DNA from: Flavobacterium sp.
Lineage (GTDB): Bacteria > Bacteroidota > Bacteroidia > Flavobacteriales > Flavobacteriaceae
Length of the DNA stretch: 14,212 nucleotides
Reading direction: 5' to 3'
NCBI GenBank assembly: GCA_024709705.1
Contig: JANJWE010000247.1
Location: 1 to 14,212, forward strand
Shown: piece by piece, positions 6,867-14,212 of the stretch
Numbering within the stretch: position 1 is the stretch's first letter
Layout: every line of letters starts with the position of its first letter
Position numbers and translations under genes: made by a program
The notes under the pieces: generated by a model
What the model saw: only the letters and a program-made list of their open reading frames with translations
The model's database searches: none
Told to the model about the DNA's origin: nothing

Positions 6867-9695
6867 ATGAAAGTGTATTCATTTATTATGACATTGTTCT
6901 TTTGTGCTGTTTCTATGGCTCAAACAACAATATCAGGTACTGTGGTAGACAACACCAAGCAGCCCATTCCAGGAGCTAATATTAAAATCTCTGGAGAGGC
7001 TATCGGTACAGTGTCTGATTTTGACGGTAATTTTACCCTTACAACACAAAAGAATCCTCCGTTCACCATTGAAATTTCGTCTATTGGATTTTCAACTCAA
7101 AAAGTTGAAATTAAATCGGCCAATCAAAAGGTAAATGCGGTGTTGAACGAAGAAGAAACAAAATTGAATGAAATTGTTGTTTCTGCTTCACGAACTCCGG
7201 AACGCATTTTAGAATCACCTGTAACGGTCGAAAGAATGGGGATAAAGGAAGTTAAAAACACTTCTTCGGCATCTTTTTATGACGGTTTAGAAAACTTAAA
7301 AGAGGTGCATTTTAACACCAGTAGTCTTTCTTTCAAATCGATCAACACCAGAGGTTTTGCAACGGTTGCAAATACACGTTTCATGCAGTTGGTGGATGGT
7401 ATGGACAATTCATCTCCAGCATTGAACTTCGTATTAGGTAACTTAATCGGATTGTCAGATATAGATGTTCACAGTGTTGAATTACTTCCCGGAGCTTCTT
7501 CTGCACTTTATGGTGCGAATGCTTTTAATGGAATCTTATTCATGAACAGTAAAAATCCATTCGATTTTCAAGGAATTAGTGCTTATGTAAAAGGGGGTTT
7601 CACCAATCACGAAATTGCCGGAACCAATGAATATTGGGATGTAGGATTTCGTGCAGCTCACAAATTCTCTGATGTTATTGCTGCTAAATGGAATATCAAT
7701 TTCCTAAGAGCAACCGAGTGGGTAGCCGGTGACCGTAGAGATTTGGCAGTTAATAATTCCGGTTTTGGAGTAAATCCAAATTATGATGGATTAAATATTT
7801 ATGGTGATGAAGTTTCTACAAATATCAAAGATGTTGGTAGATCATTGGCCAATTTAGGTTTAATTCCAGGAGCTGCTGTGAATTTATTACCTAATTACAA
7901 CGTGAGTCGTACCGGTTATGCAGAGCAAGACTTAAATGATAATTCAATTGAAAGTGTAAAAACCGATCTTTCTTTACATTTACGTCCTTGGAAAAATGAC
8001 TTCGAAATTGTTTTACAACATAAAGTAGGTCTTGGTAATACGATTTACCAAGGTGCAAACAGATACCGTTTGGAAAACTTTATCATGCAACAAAGTAAAA
8101 TCGAGTTTAGAAACCGTAATTTCTTTGTAAGAGGGTATTTGACTACAGAAAACGCAGGTGATTCTTACGATATGCGTTTTGCAGCTTGGAACGTAAACCG
8201 TGCATGGAAAGACGATTCTACTTGGTTTGGTCAATATGCTGGAGCATTCATTCAATCTACTTTGGCCGGACAATCAGCAGAGGCTTCTCATGCTATTGCA
8301 AGGCAAACGGCAGATACCGGAAGATTTTTACCGGGTTCACCTGAGTTTCAAACTGCTTTATCTAGTGTAATTCTCGATCCGGATTTAAGAACGGGAGCTA
8401 AGTTTAAAGACAATTCAAAAATTTACCACTCAGATGTAAATTACAATTTCAAAGAATTAATAAAGTTTGCAGAAATCCAATTAGGAGGTTCTTTCAGACA
8501 ATATGAAATGAATTCAGATGGTACTATTTTTACCGATTTTGACGGTCCAATTCGCTACGATGAATACGGTGCCTATATGCAAGTTCAGAAAAAATTCATG
8601 GAAGACCGTTTGAAATTTACAGGTTCTATCCGTTATGACAAATCTCAAAATTTTGACGGTCAATTTTCACCACGTGTGTCTTTTGTATATTCAGCCGGAG
8701 AGCGTAAAAACCACAATTTTAGAGCTTCTTTCCAAACCGGTTTCCGTAATCCAACTACTCAAGATCAATACATCGGATTGGATTTAGGTCCGTTTGCTTT
8801 GATTGGTTCGGCACCGGATAACTTGACTCGTTTTTCAGAAACTTTAAACGTGAGTACTTCAGGTCAGGCTTTGCCGGGAGTTGGTGCTACAGCTACTCTT
8901 AACGGTTTGAATGCCTATCAAAATTCTTATACCATTCCTTCTGTTCAAGCCTTTGGTGCAGCATTACAAGCAGGTCAATCTATTCAAGATGCTTCACAAT
9001 TGTTAGAGGTTGCCCGAATTGGATTGGTTAAACCCGAGTTTGTTAAGGCTTTTGAGGTGGGTTACAAATCAGTATTAGAAAACGGTTTAGCTATTGACCT
9101 TAATGCCTACTACAATATGTACAATGATTTCATGAGTACATCCAGAGTTATTACACCTTATTATGGTACTGTAGGTACAGACCCTTCAAACCCGGCCAAT
9201 GCAGCATCTCATGCCGCACTTGCTTTTGGAGACCGTAGAGTATACCAAGTATATTCAAACTCAAGTACAGATATCAATTCACTTGGATTTGGAGTTGGTT
9301 TAAGTAAAAAAATCTACAAGGATTTCGAATTTGGGGTTAATTACAACCACGCTCAATTTGAATTCGATCAAGCTAAAGATCCAACATTTATTGCCGGATT
9401 TAATACCCCAAAACACAGAGTTAAAGCTTCTTTAGGAAATACAAACTTGTTCAAAAATTTTGGATTTAATTTGAATGCCAGATGGAGTAGTGAATACTTA
9501 TGGCAATCTTCTTTTGCAGACGGTATGATTCCTGAAGTAACCGTGTTTGACGCACAAGCTTCTTATGCTATTCCAAGTTTGAAATCTTCTATCAAAATAA
9601 GTGCTTCTAACTTGTTTGGTAACGACTACCTTCAAGTAATTGGTGCCGGTAGAATCGGACAACAATATTTGATTTCTTGGACAGTTAATCCTTAA
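6867..9695 (+). CDS. TonB-dependent outer-membrane receptor with N-terminal carboxypeptidase-regulatory-like domain
   Basis: The 942-residue product starts with a signal peptide (MKVYSFIMTLFFCAVSMAQ, cleavage near 18-19). A carboxypeptidase-D-regulatory-like beta domain follows at about 20-95 (ISGTVVDNTKQPIPGANI, SDFDGNFTL, SSIGFSTQKV), which is common in Bacteroidota receptors. A NEIVVSASRTPERI segment near 100 introduces the plug domain at about 110-235, with SINTRGFATVANTRFMQLVDG and the conserved PGASSALYGANAFNGILFM stretch. The remainder forms a 22-strand type barrel, with a last strand near YLISWTVNP. Such receptors import bulky ligands using TonB/ExbBD energy; the substrate cannot be read from sequence. 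It lacks a SusD partner, so it is not a SusCD pair. The partner 24 bases downstream is an SGNH-hydrolase lipoprotein. It is preceded by an AT-rich control region with two inverted repeats. Confidence 0.93.
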   Translation: MKVYSFIMTLFFCAVSMAQTTISGTVVDNTKQPIPGANIKISGEAIGTVSDFDGNFTLTTQKNPPFTIEISSIGFSTQKVEIKSANQKVNAVLNEEETKLNEIVVSASRTPERILESPVTVERMGIKEVKNTSSASFYDGLENLKEVHFNTSSLSFKSINTRGFATVANTRFMQLVDGMDNSSPALNFVLGNLIGLSDIDVHSVELLPGASSALYGANAFNGILFMNSKNPFDFQGISAYVKGGFTNHEIAGTNEYWDVGFRAAHKFSDVIAAKWNINFLRATEWVAGDRRDLAVNNSGFGVNPNYDGLNIYGDEVSTNIKDVGRSLANLGLIPGAAVNLLPNYNVSRTGYAEQDLNDNSIESVKTDLSLHLRPWKNDFEIVLQHKVGLGNTIYQGANRYRLENFIMQQSKIEFRNRNFFVRGYLTTENAGDSYDMRFAAWNVNRAWKDDSTWFGQYAGAFIQSTLAGQSAEASHAIARQTADTGRFLPGSPEFQTALSSVILDPDLRTGAKFKDNSKIYHSDVNYNFKELIKFAEIQLGGSFRQYEMNSDGTIFTDFDGPIRYDEYGAYMQVQKKFMEDRLKFTGSIRYDKSQNFDGQFSPRVSFVYSAGERKNHNFRASFQTGFRNPTTQDQYIGLDLGPFALIGSAPDNLTRFSETLNVSTSGQALPGVGATATLNGLNAYQNSYTIPSVQAFGAALQAGQSIQDASQLLEVARIGLVKPEFVKAFEVGYKSVLENGLAIDLNAYYNMYNDFMSTSRVITPYYGTVGTDPSNPANAASHAALAFGDRRVYQVYSNSSTDINSLGFGVGLSKKIYKDFEFGVNYNHAQFEFDQAKDPTFIAGFNTPKHRVKASLGNTNLFKNFGFNLNARWSSEYLWQSSFADGMIPEVTVFDAQASYAIPSLKSSIKISASNLFGNDYLQVIGAGRIGQQYLISWTVNP

Positions 9696-9719
9696 TTTTA
9701 AACGAAAATTTCTAAGAAT

Positions 9720-11216
9720 ATGATTAAAAATATAAAATGGCTTTGCTTAGTTTCATTAACTTTCATAGCATGTAACAATGATGATGATTTAACCGATAAT
9801 CAAGTGGTTTACACTTCAGGAACAGCCGATTTTTCTAAATTTGTTGCCGTAGGAAACTCATTGACTGCAGGTTATACAGATGGAGCTCTTTTCGTGAAGG
9901 GACAAGAAAATTCGTATCCCAATATTTTAGCTCAGCAGTTTTCGTTGGCTGGAGGTGGGACTTTTACAACACCTTACATGGCAGATAACCTGGGTGGAAT
10001 TGTAGCAGGGAGCACACAAGTGGTTGAAAACCGCCTGTTTTTTAACGGTTCAGGACCGCAACGTTTGCCTGGAACACCTACAACAAGTGCCACGACAGTA
10101 CTTACAGGGCCTTTTAACAATATGGGTGTGCCCGGAGCTAAAAGTTTCCATTTAAATCTAGCCGGTTATGGTGCTTTGAATGTGTATTATGGCAGATTTG
10201 CATCAAGTCCAACAGCTAAAATTATTGATGATGCCGTAGCTCAAAATCCAACATTCTTTTCTTTGTGGATAGGAAATAACGATGTATTGTCTTTTGCTAC
10301 TAGTGGAGGCGATGGAGTAAATCAAACCGGAAATTTAAATCCGGCTACATACGGACCAAACGATATTACAGACCCAACTGTTTTTGCTTCTGTTTACAGT
10401 AACTTGGTAGACCAGTTAACAGCAAACGGTGCCGGTGGTGTATTGGCTAATATTCCAAATGTAACTACTATACCCTATTTTAAAACCGTTCCAACGGCAC
10501 CATTATCACCAACTGCACTCGGTGGAGCTACCAATATTGCTACACTTAATGCACAATTGTATGGGCCTTTAAATCAAGTTTTCACGGCTTTTGGTGAGCC
10601 TGACCGCGTGAAGTTGTTGTCTGCTACTGCGGCTAACCCGATTTTAATTTATGATGAAGATGCAGCAGACCGTTCAGCTCAAATTACCGGTGCGTTATCT
10701 CCTATTTTAGGGGTGCCAACGGCAACCGCATTCGGAATGGTTTTTGGTAAAGCAAGACAGTCTACACCAAATGACTTAGTAGTTTTACCTGCTTCAACAG
10801 TTATCGGAACACCAAACTCGGCCTCGCCATCACCACTTATCAATTTAAATGGTGTAACTTATCCAATGGCTGACCGTTGGGTATTAACTCCGCAAGAGCA
10901 AACTATGGTGGCTAATGCAACTACAGCTTATAACAATACTATTGCAGCTATTGCAGCTTCAAAAAATCTAGCTTTTGTTGATGCGAATGCTTTATTAAAT
11001 ACGATTGCCACTACAGGAGTTCAAAGTAACGGGTTCACTTTAACTGGGGCTTTGGTTTTTGGAAATGCCTTTTCATTAGATGGCGTTCACCCAACCAGTA
11101 GAGGATATGCTTTTATGGCTAATAAATTTATAGAAGCCATTAATGCTACCTACGGCTCAAATTTACCTCCGGTGAATATTGGAAATTACAACAATTTGTA
11201 TCCCGCAGCTTTGTAA
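9720..11216 (+). CDS. SGNH/GDSL-hydrolase family lipoprotein
   Basis: The 498-residue product has a lipoprotein signal (hydrophobic core then FIAC, Cys18) and an acidic stretch CNNDDD just after the cysteine, resembling the Bacteroidota signal that sends lipoproteins to the cell surface. SGNH blocks are recognisable. These are GNSLTAG with Ser47 (Asn replaces Asp of GDSL), NMGVPGA at 134-140 (block II region), WIGNND at 183-188 (block III, Asn187) and DGVHPT with Asp454 and His457 (block V). The catalytic triad therefore appears intact, pointing to an esterase, lipase or carbohydrate deacetylase. The long Ala/Thr/Pro-rich stretch between blocks III and V (about 195-440) is larger than in small SGNH enzymes. 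The start lies 24 bases after the TonB receptor, suggesting one transcript and a joint role at the outer membrane. A terminator follows 21 bases after the stop. Confidence 0.88.
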   Translation: MIKNIKWLCLVSLTFIACNNDDDLTDNQVVYTSGTADFSKFVAVGNSLTAGYTDGALFVKGQENSYPNILAQQFSLAGGGTFTTPYMADNLGGIVAGSTQVVENRLFFNGSGPQRLPGTPTTSATTVLTGPFNNMGVPGAKSFHLNLAGYGALNVYYGRFASSPTAKIIDDAVAQNPTFFSLWIGNNDVLSFATSGGDGVNQTGNLNPATYGPNDITDPTVFASVYSNLVDQLTANGAGGVLANIPNVTTIPYFKTVPTAPLSPTALGGATNIATLNAQLYGPLNQVFTAFGEPDRVKLLSATAANPILIYDEDAADRSAQITGALSPILGVPTATAFGMVFGKARQSTPNDLVVLPASTVIGTPNSASPSPLINLNGVTYPMADRWVLTPQEQTMVANATTAYNNTIAAIAASKNLAFVDANALLNTIATTGVQSNGFTLTGALVFGNAFSLDGVHPTSRGYAFMANKFIEAINATYGSNLPPVNIGNYNNLYPAAL

Positions 11217-11237
11217 TAAGCATAAAACATATTACTT

Positions 11238-11267
11238 AAACCACCTCAATTTGGGGTGGTTTTTTTG
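11238..11267 (+). terminator. Rho-independent terminator after the SGNH lipoprotein gene
   Basis: AAACCACCTC (11238-11247) pairs with GGGGTGGTTT (11253-11262) over 10 bp, including one T-G wobble, around the 5-base loop AATTT. A run of eight T's (11260-11267) completes it. It separates the receptor/lipoprotein pair from the atp genes. Confidence 0.92.
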
Positions 11268-11347
11268 TTTTACTACATTTTTATTAGGGCATTTGCAGCT
11301 TCACTTTCAATACTTCAAAAAAACCTAAAAAAAACATCGTTTTAGTA

Positions 11348-11377
11348 TTGATTTTATATTTTTAAAAATTATCTTTG
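11348..11377 (+). promoter_or_regulatory. Promoter for atpD-atpC (TTG-N19-TATCTTTG)
   Basis: TTG (11348-11350), a 19-base spacer and TATCTTTG (11370-11377) match the Bacteroidota -33/-7 consensus exactly. Transcription should begin near 11381-11384, giving a leader of roughly 55 bases before the atpD ATG at 11439. An 8-bp inverted repeat (TCAATACT at 11307-11314, AGTATTGA at 11344-11351) overlaps the -33 element and might be an operator or chance. Confidence 0.8.
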
Positions 11378-11435
11378 CACTCTGAAAAAAGACGTGTTTG
11401 AAACAAACATAAATAGCTATTAAATAAATACATAA

Positions 11436-12950
<1,515 letters not shown>

Positions 12951-12953
12951 TAG

Positions 12954-13015
12954 AATTATGAATTACAAATTACGAATTATTAAATTTCGTAATTCGTAAT
13001 TTCAAATTCGTAATT
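12954..13015. repeat. Imperfect palindrome between atpD and atpC
   Basis: The arms 12954-12979 and 12990-13015 pair over 26 positions with two mismatches and one G-U wobble, around a 10-base loop. The arms are built from repeated AATTACGAATT/AATTCGTAATT units. The element starts 3 bases after the atpD stop and ends 9 bases before the atpC ATG, so nearly the whole 74-base gap is palindrome. It resembles the AT-rich extragenic palindromic repeats of bacterial genomes and may act as an mRNA stability or attenuation element. There is no T-tract, so it is not a typical terminator. Confidence 0.8.
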
Positions 13016-13024
13016 AATTAAATT

Positions 13025-13306
13025 ATGATTTTAGAAATAGTATCTCCGGAAGCCACTTTATTTAAAGGCGAAATTACAGCTGTTACCTTACCCGGTATGG
13101 ACGGTTCTTTCCAAATTTTAAATAATCACGCCCCTATTGTTTCTATTTTAAAACAAGGAACGGTAAAAATTACAGCTCCCAATTTTAAAATTAACAAGGA
13201 AGTAGCCGGAAAATTTACCAAGCTTAACGACCAAAATTATACGTTGGAAATTGCTTCGGGAACCATAGAAATGAAAGACAACAAAGTAATTGTTTTAGCC
13301 GACTAA
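13025..13306 (+). CDS. atpC: F0F1 ATP synthase subunit epsilon (short form)
   Basis: Epsilon joins the F1 central stalk to the c-ring. The 93-residue product begins MILEIVSPEATLFKGEI and contains VTLPGMDGSFQILNNHAPIVSIL, the typical N-terminal beta-sandwich signature, and ends IEMKDNKVIVLAD. E. coli epsilon has 139 residues; the missing part is the C-terminal two-helix domain that inhibits ATP hydrolysis in other bacteria. The stop at 13304-13306 is clean, with a terminator soon after. A short epsilon is, to my knowledge, usual in this group rather than a truncation. It follows atpD by 74 bases, almost all palindromic, and is presumably co-transcribed from the atpD promoter. Confidence 0.95.
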   Translation: MILEIVSPEATLFKGEITAVTLPGMDGSFQILNNHAPIVSILKQGTVKITAPNFKINKEVAGKFTKLNDQNYTLEIASGTIEMKDNKVIVLAD

Positions 13307-13328
13307 TTACTTGTATTCTAAAAAATAG

Positions 13329-13360
13329 AAAAGTCATACAGCAATGTGTGACTTTTTTTA
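13329..13360 (+). terminator. Rho-independent terminator after atpC with GCAA tetraloop
   Basis: AAAAGTCATACA (13329-13340) pairs with TGTGTGACTTTT (13345-13356), 12 bp with one wobble, closed by a GCAA loop of the stable GNRA class. Seven T's (13353-13359) follow. It ends the atpD-atpC unit 22 bases after the stop. Confidence 0.88.
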
Positions 13361-13382
13361 TTTTGGGATACAAGCTTCTTAT

Positions 13383-13412
13383 TTGTATTCCTTATTTTCT
13401 TGATTATCTTTG
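13383..13412 (+). promoter_or_regulatory. Promoter for the bioF-like gene (TTG-N19-TATCTTTG)
   Basis: TTG (13383-13385), a 19-base spacer and TATCTTTG (13405-13412) reproduce the atpD promoter's elements and spacing exactly. The box ends only 4 bases before the ATG at 13417, so the predicted transcript starts at or within a few bases of the start codon. Confidence 0.7.
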
Positions 13413-13416
13413 ATAA

Positions 13417-14212
13417 ATGGTTCAGTTGCCGAATAACTTATTGCAAAAACTTCTGCAAAGAGAGCAAGATAATGCCCTCCGAATCTTGCCATCTACACAA
13501 CACAGTATCGATTTTTCATCCAACGATTATTTGGGATTAGCTCAAAACGAACTCCTTTTTCACGAAGTGCATCAATATTTACTTCTTCAAAAAAAGAAGT
13601 TTAATGGAGCTACCGGATCTCGATTGCTCACCGGAAATCACCCGCTGTACACCGAAACCGAAACTTTTTTAGCTCAATTTCATCAAGCCGAAGCAGCTCT
13701 CATTTTTAATTCGGGTTACGATGCCAATATCGGATTTTTGAGCTCGGTTTTGCAACGAAATGATGTGGTTTTATACGACGAGTTTTGCCATGCTTCTATT
13801 CGGGATGGGATTCTAATGAGTCACGCGAAATCCTACAAATTCAAGCACAATGATCTGAATGATTTAAAGAAACTTTTGGAAAAGTTTTCAAACCCAAACG
13901 AAACTTCTGTTTTTGTGGTAACCGAAACGGTTTTTTCGATGGATGGCGATACGCCCAATCTAACGGAAATGTCGCAACTAATTCAAAAACACAAAGCCTT
14001 TTTTGTTGTAGATGAAGCTCATGCTCTGGGTGTTTTTGGACAAAATGGCGAAGGATTAATACAGCATTTGAATTTACAAGATTTGGTTTTTGCCCGTATT
14101 GTAACTTTTGGCAAAGCTTTAGGATGCCATGGAGCTGCCGTTCTGGGGAGCCAAACACTCAAATCGTACTTGATAAATTTTGCCCGAAGTTTTATTTATA
14201 CTACCGGATTGG
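13417..14212 (+). CDS. bioF: 8-amino-7-oxononanoate synthase-like PLP enzyme, 3' end off window
   Basis: The frame is open from the ATG to the window edge (265 codons). It matches the alpha-oxoamine synthase family, in which BioF condenses pimeloyl-ACP (or CoA) with L-alanine at the start of biotin ring assembly. Visible motifs are DFSSNDYLGL near 32-41, GATGSRLLTGNHPLY, IFNSGYDANIGFL, DEFCHASIRDG with the PLP-stacking His, TETVFSMDGD, VVDEAHALGVFG with Asp199 and His202, and TFGKALGCHGAAVLG with Lys233 as the PLP Schiff-base lysine. The start gives an N-terminus (VQLPNNLLQKLLQREQDNALR) of the length usual for BioF, and no other in-frame ATG occurs until well inside the domain. Related members (Kbl, serine palmitoyltransferase, CqsA) are possible; BioF fits best by the short N-terminus. 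Other bio genes are not in view. It has its own promoter. Confidence 0.88.
   Translation, partial: MVQLPNNLLQKLLQREQDNALRILPSTQHSIDFSSNDYLGLAQNELLFHEVHQYLLLQKKKFNGATGSRLLTGNHPLYTETETFLAQFHQAEAALIFNSGYDANIGFLSSVLQRNDVVLYDEFCHASIRDGILMSHAKSYKFKHNDLNDLKKLLEKFSNPNETSVFVVTETVFSMDGDTPNLTEMSQLIQKHKAFFVVDEAHALGVFGQNGEGLIQHLNLQDLVFARIVTFGKALGCHGAAVLGSQTLKSYLINFARSFIYTTGL

Noticed and set aside
8013..8273. Minus-strand open frame of 86 codons inside the TonB receptor
   Set aside because: Antisense shadow of the barrel-coding region, with no start signal or motif.
12954..13015. The atpD-atpC palindrome as a CRISPR-like array or terminator
   Set aside because: The repeat units are short, contiguous and palindromic with no unique spacers, and no T-tract follows the stem.
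13841..14158. Minus-strand open frame of 105 codons
   Set aside because: It is antisense to the bioF-like frame, which carries all expected PLP-enzyme motifs across the same bases.

Overview
The window looks like chromosomal core sequence from a Bacteroidota member, most likely family Flavobacteriaceae and close to Flavobacterium. The evidence is the low GC content, several promoter boxes of the Bacteroidota type (TTG, about 19-21 bases, then TAnnTTTG), almost no Shine-Dalgarno sequences, a DUF4270 lipoprotein, a stand-alone GlgA-like half protein, a short ATP synthase epsilon subunit, and atpD-atpC apart from the other ATP synthase genes. I see no transposase, phage gene, CRISPR array, rRNA or tRNA.

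Region 1 (1-2151, minus strand) is panC-panD followed by a multi-membrane flippase-like protein cut by the window edge. PanD makes beta-alanine and PanC joins it to pantoate, giving pantothenate for CoA. panD also seems to have its own promoter, with a -7 box only 4 bases before its ATG. Region 2 (2152-6633, plus strand) diverges from panC. It is a tight three-gene unit: a GlgA-like N-terminal domain protein, a DUF4270 lipoprotein and glmS (glucosamine-6-phosphate synthase), ending in a strong terminator. The 12-13 base gaps suggest one transcript tied to sugar or cell-envelope metabolism.

Region 3 (6634-11267, plus strand) starts with an AT-rich intergenic stretch holding a perfect 20-bp-stem hairpin and a second inverted repeat. 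Then come a TonB-dependent outer-membrane receptor and an SGNH/GDSL-hydrolase lipoprotein 24 bases downstream, closed by a terminator. This looks like a two-gene outer-membrane uptake or processing unit of unknown substrate.

Region 4 (11268-13359, plus strand) is atpD-atpC behind a textbook TTG-N19-TATCTTTG promoter. A 62-base imperfect palindrome almost fills the gap between the two genes, and a terminator with a GCAA tetraloop follows. Region 5 (13383-14212) is the start of a bioF-like gene (8-amino-7-oxononanoate synthase, biotin pathway), cut by the window edge. Its promoter again ends 4 bases before the ATG, which suggests a leaderless or near-leaderless mRNA.

Most of the window is ordinary housekeeping. 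The points most worth a second look are the degenerate GlgA-like protein, the two promoter-on-ATG arrangements (panD, bioF), the hairpin upstream of the receptor, the palindrome inside the atp operon, and the uncharacterised receptor/SGNH pair.
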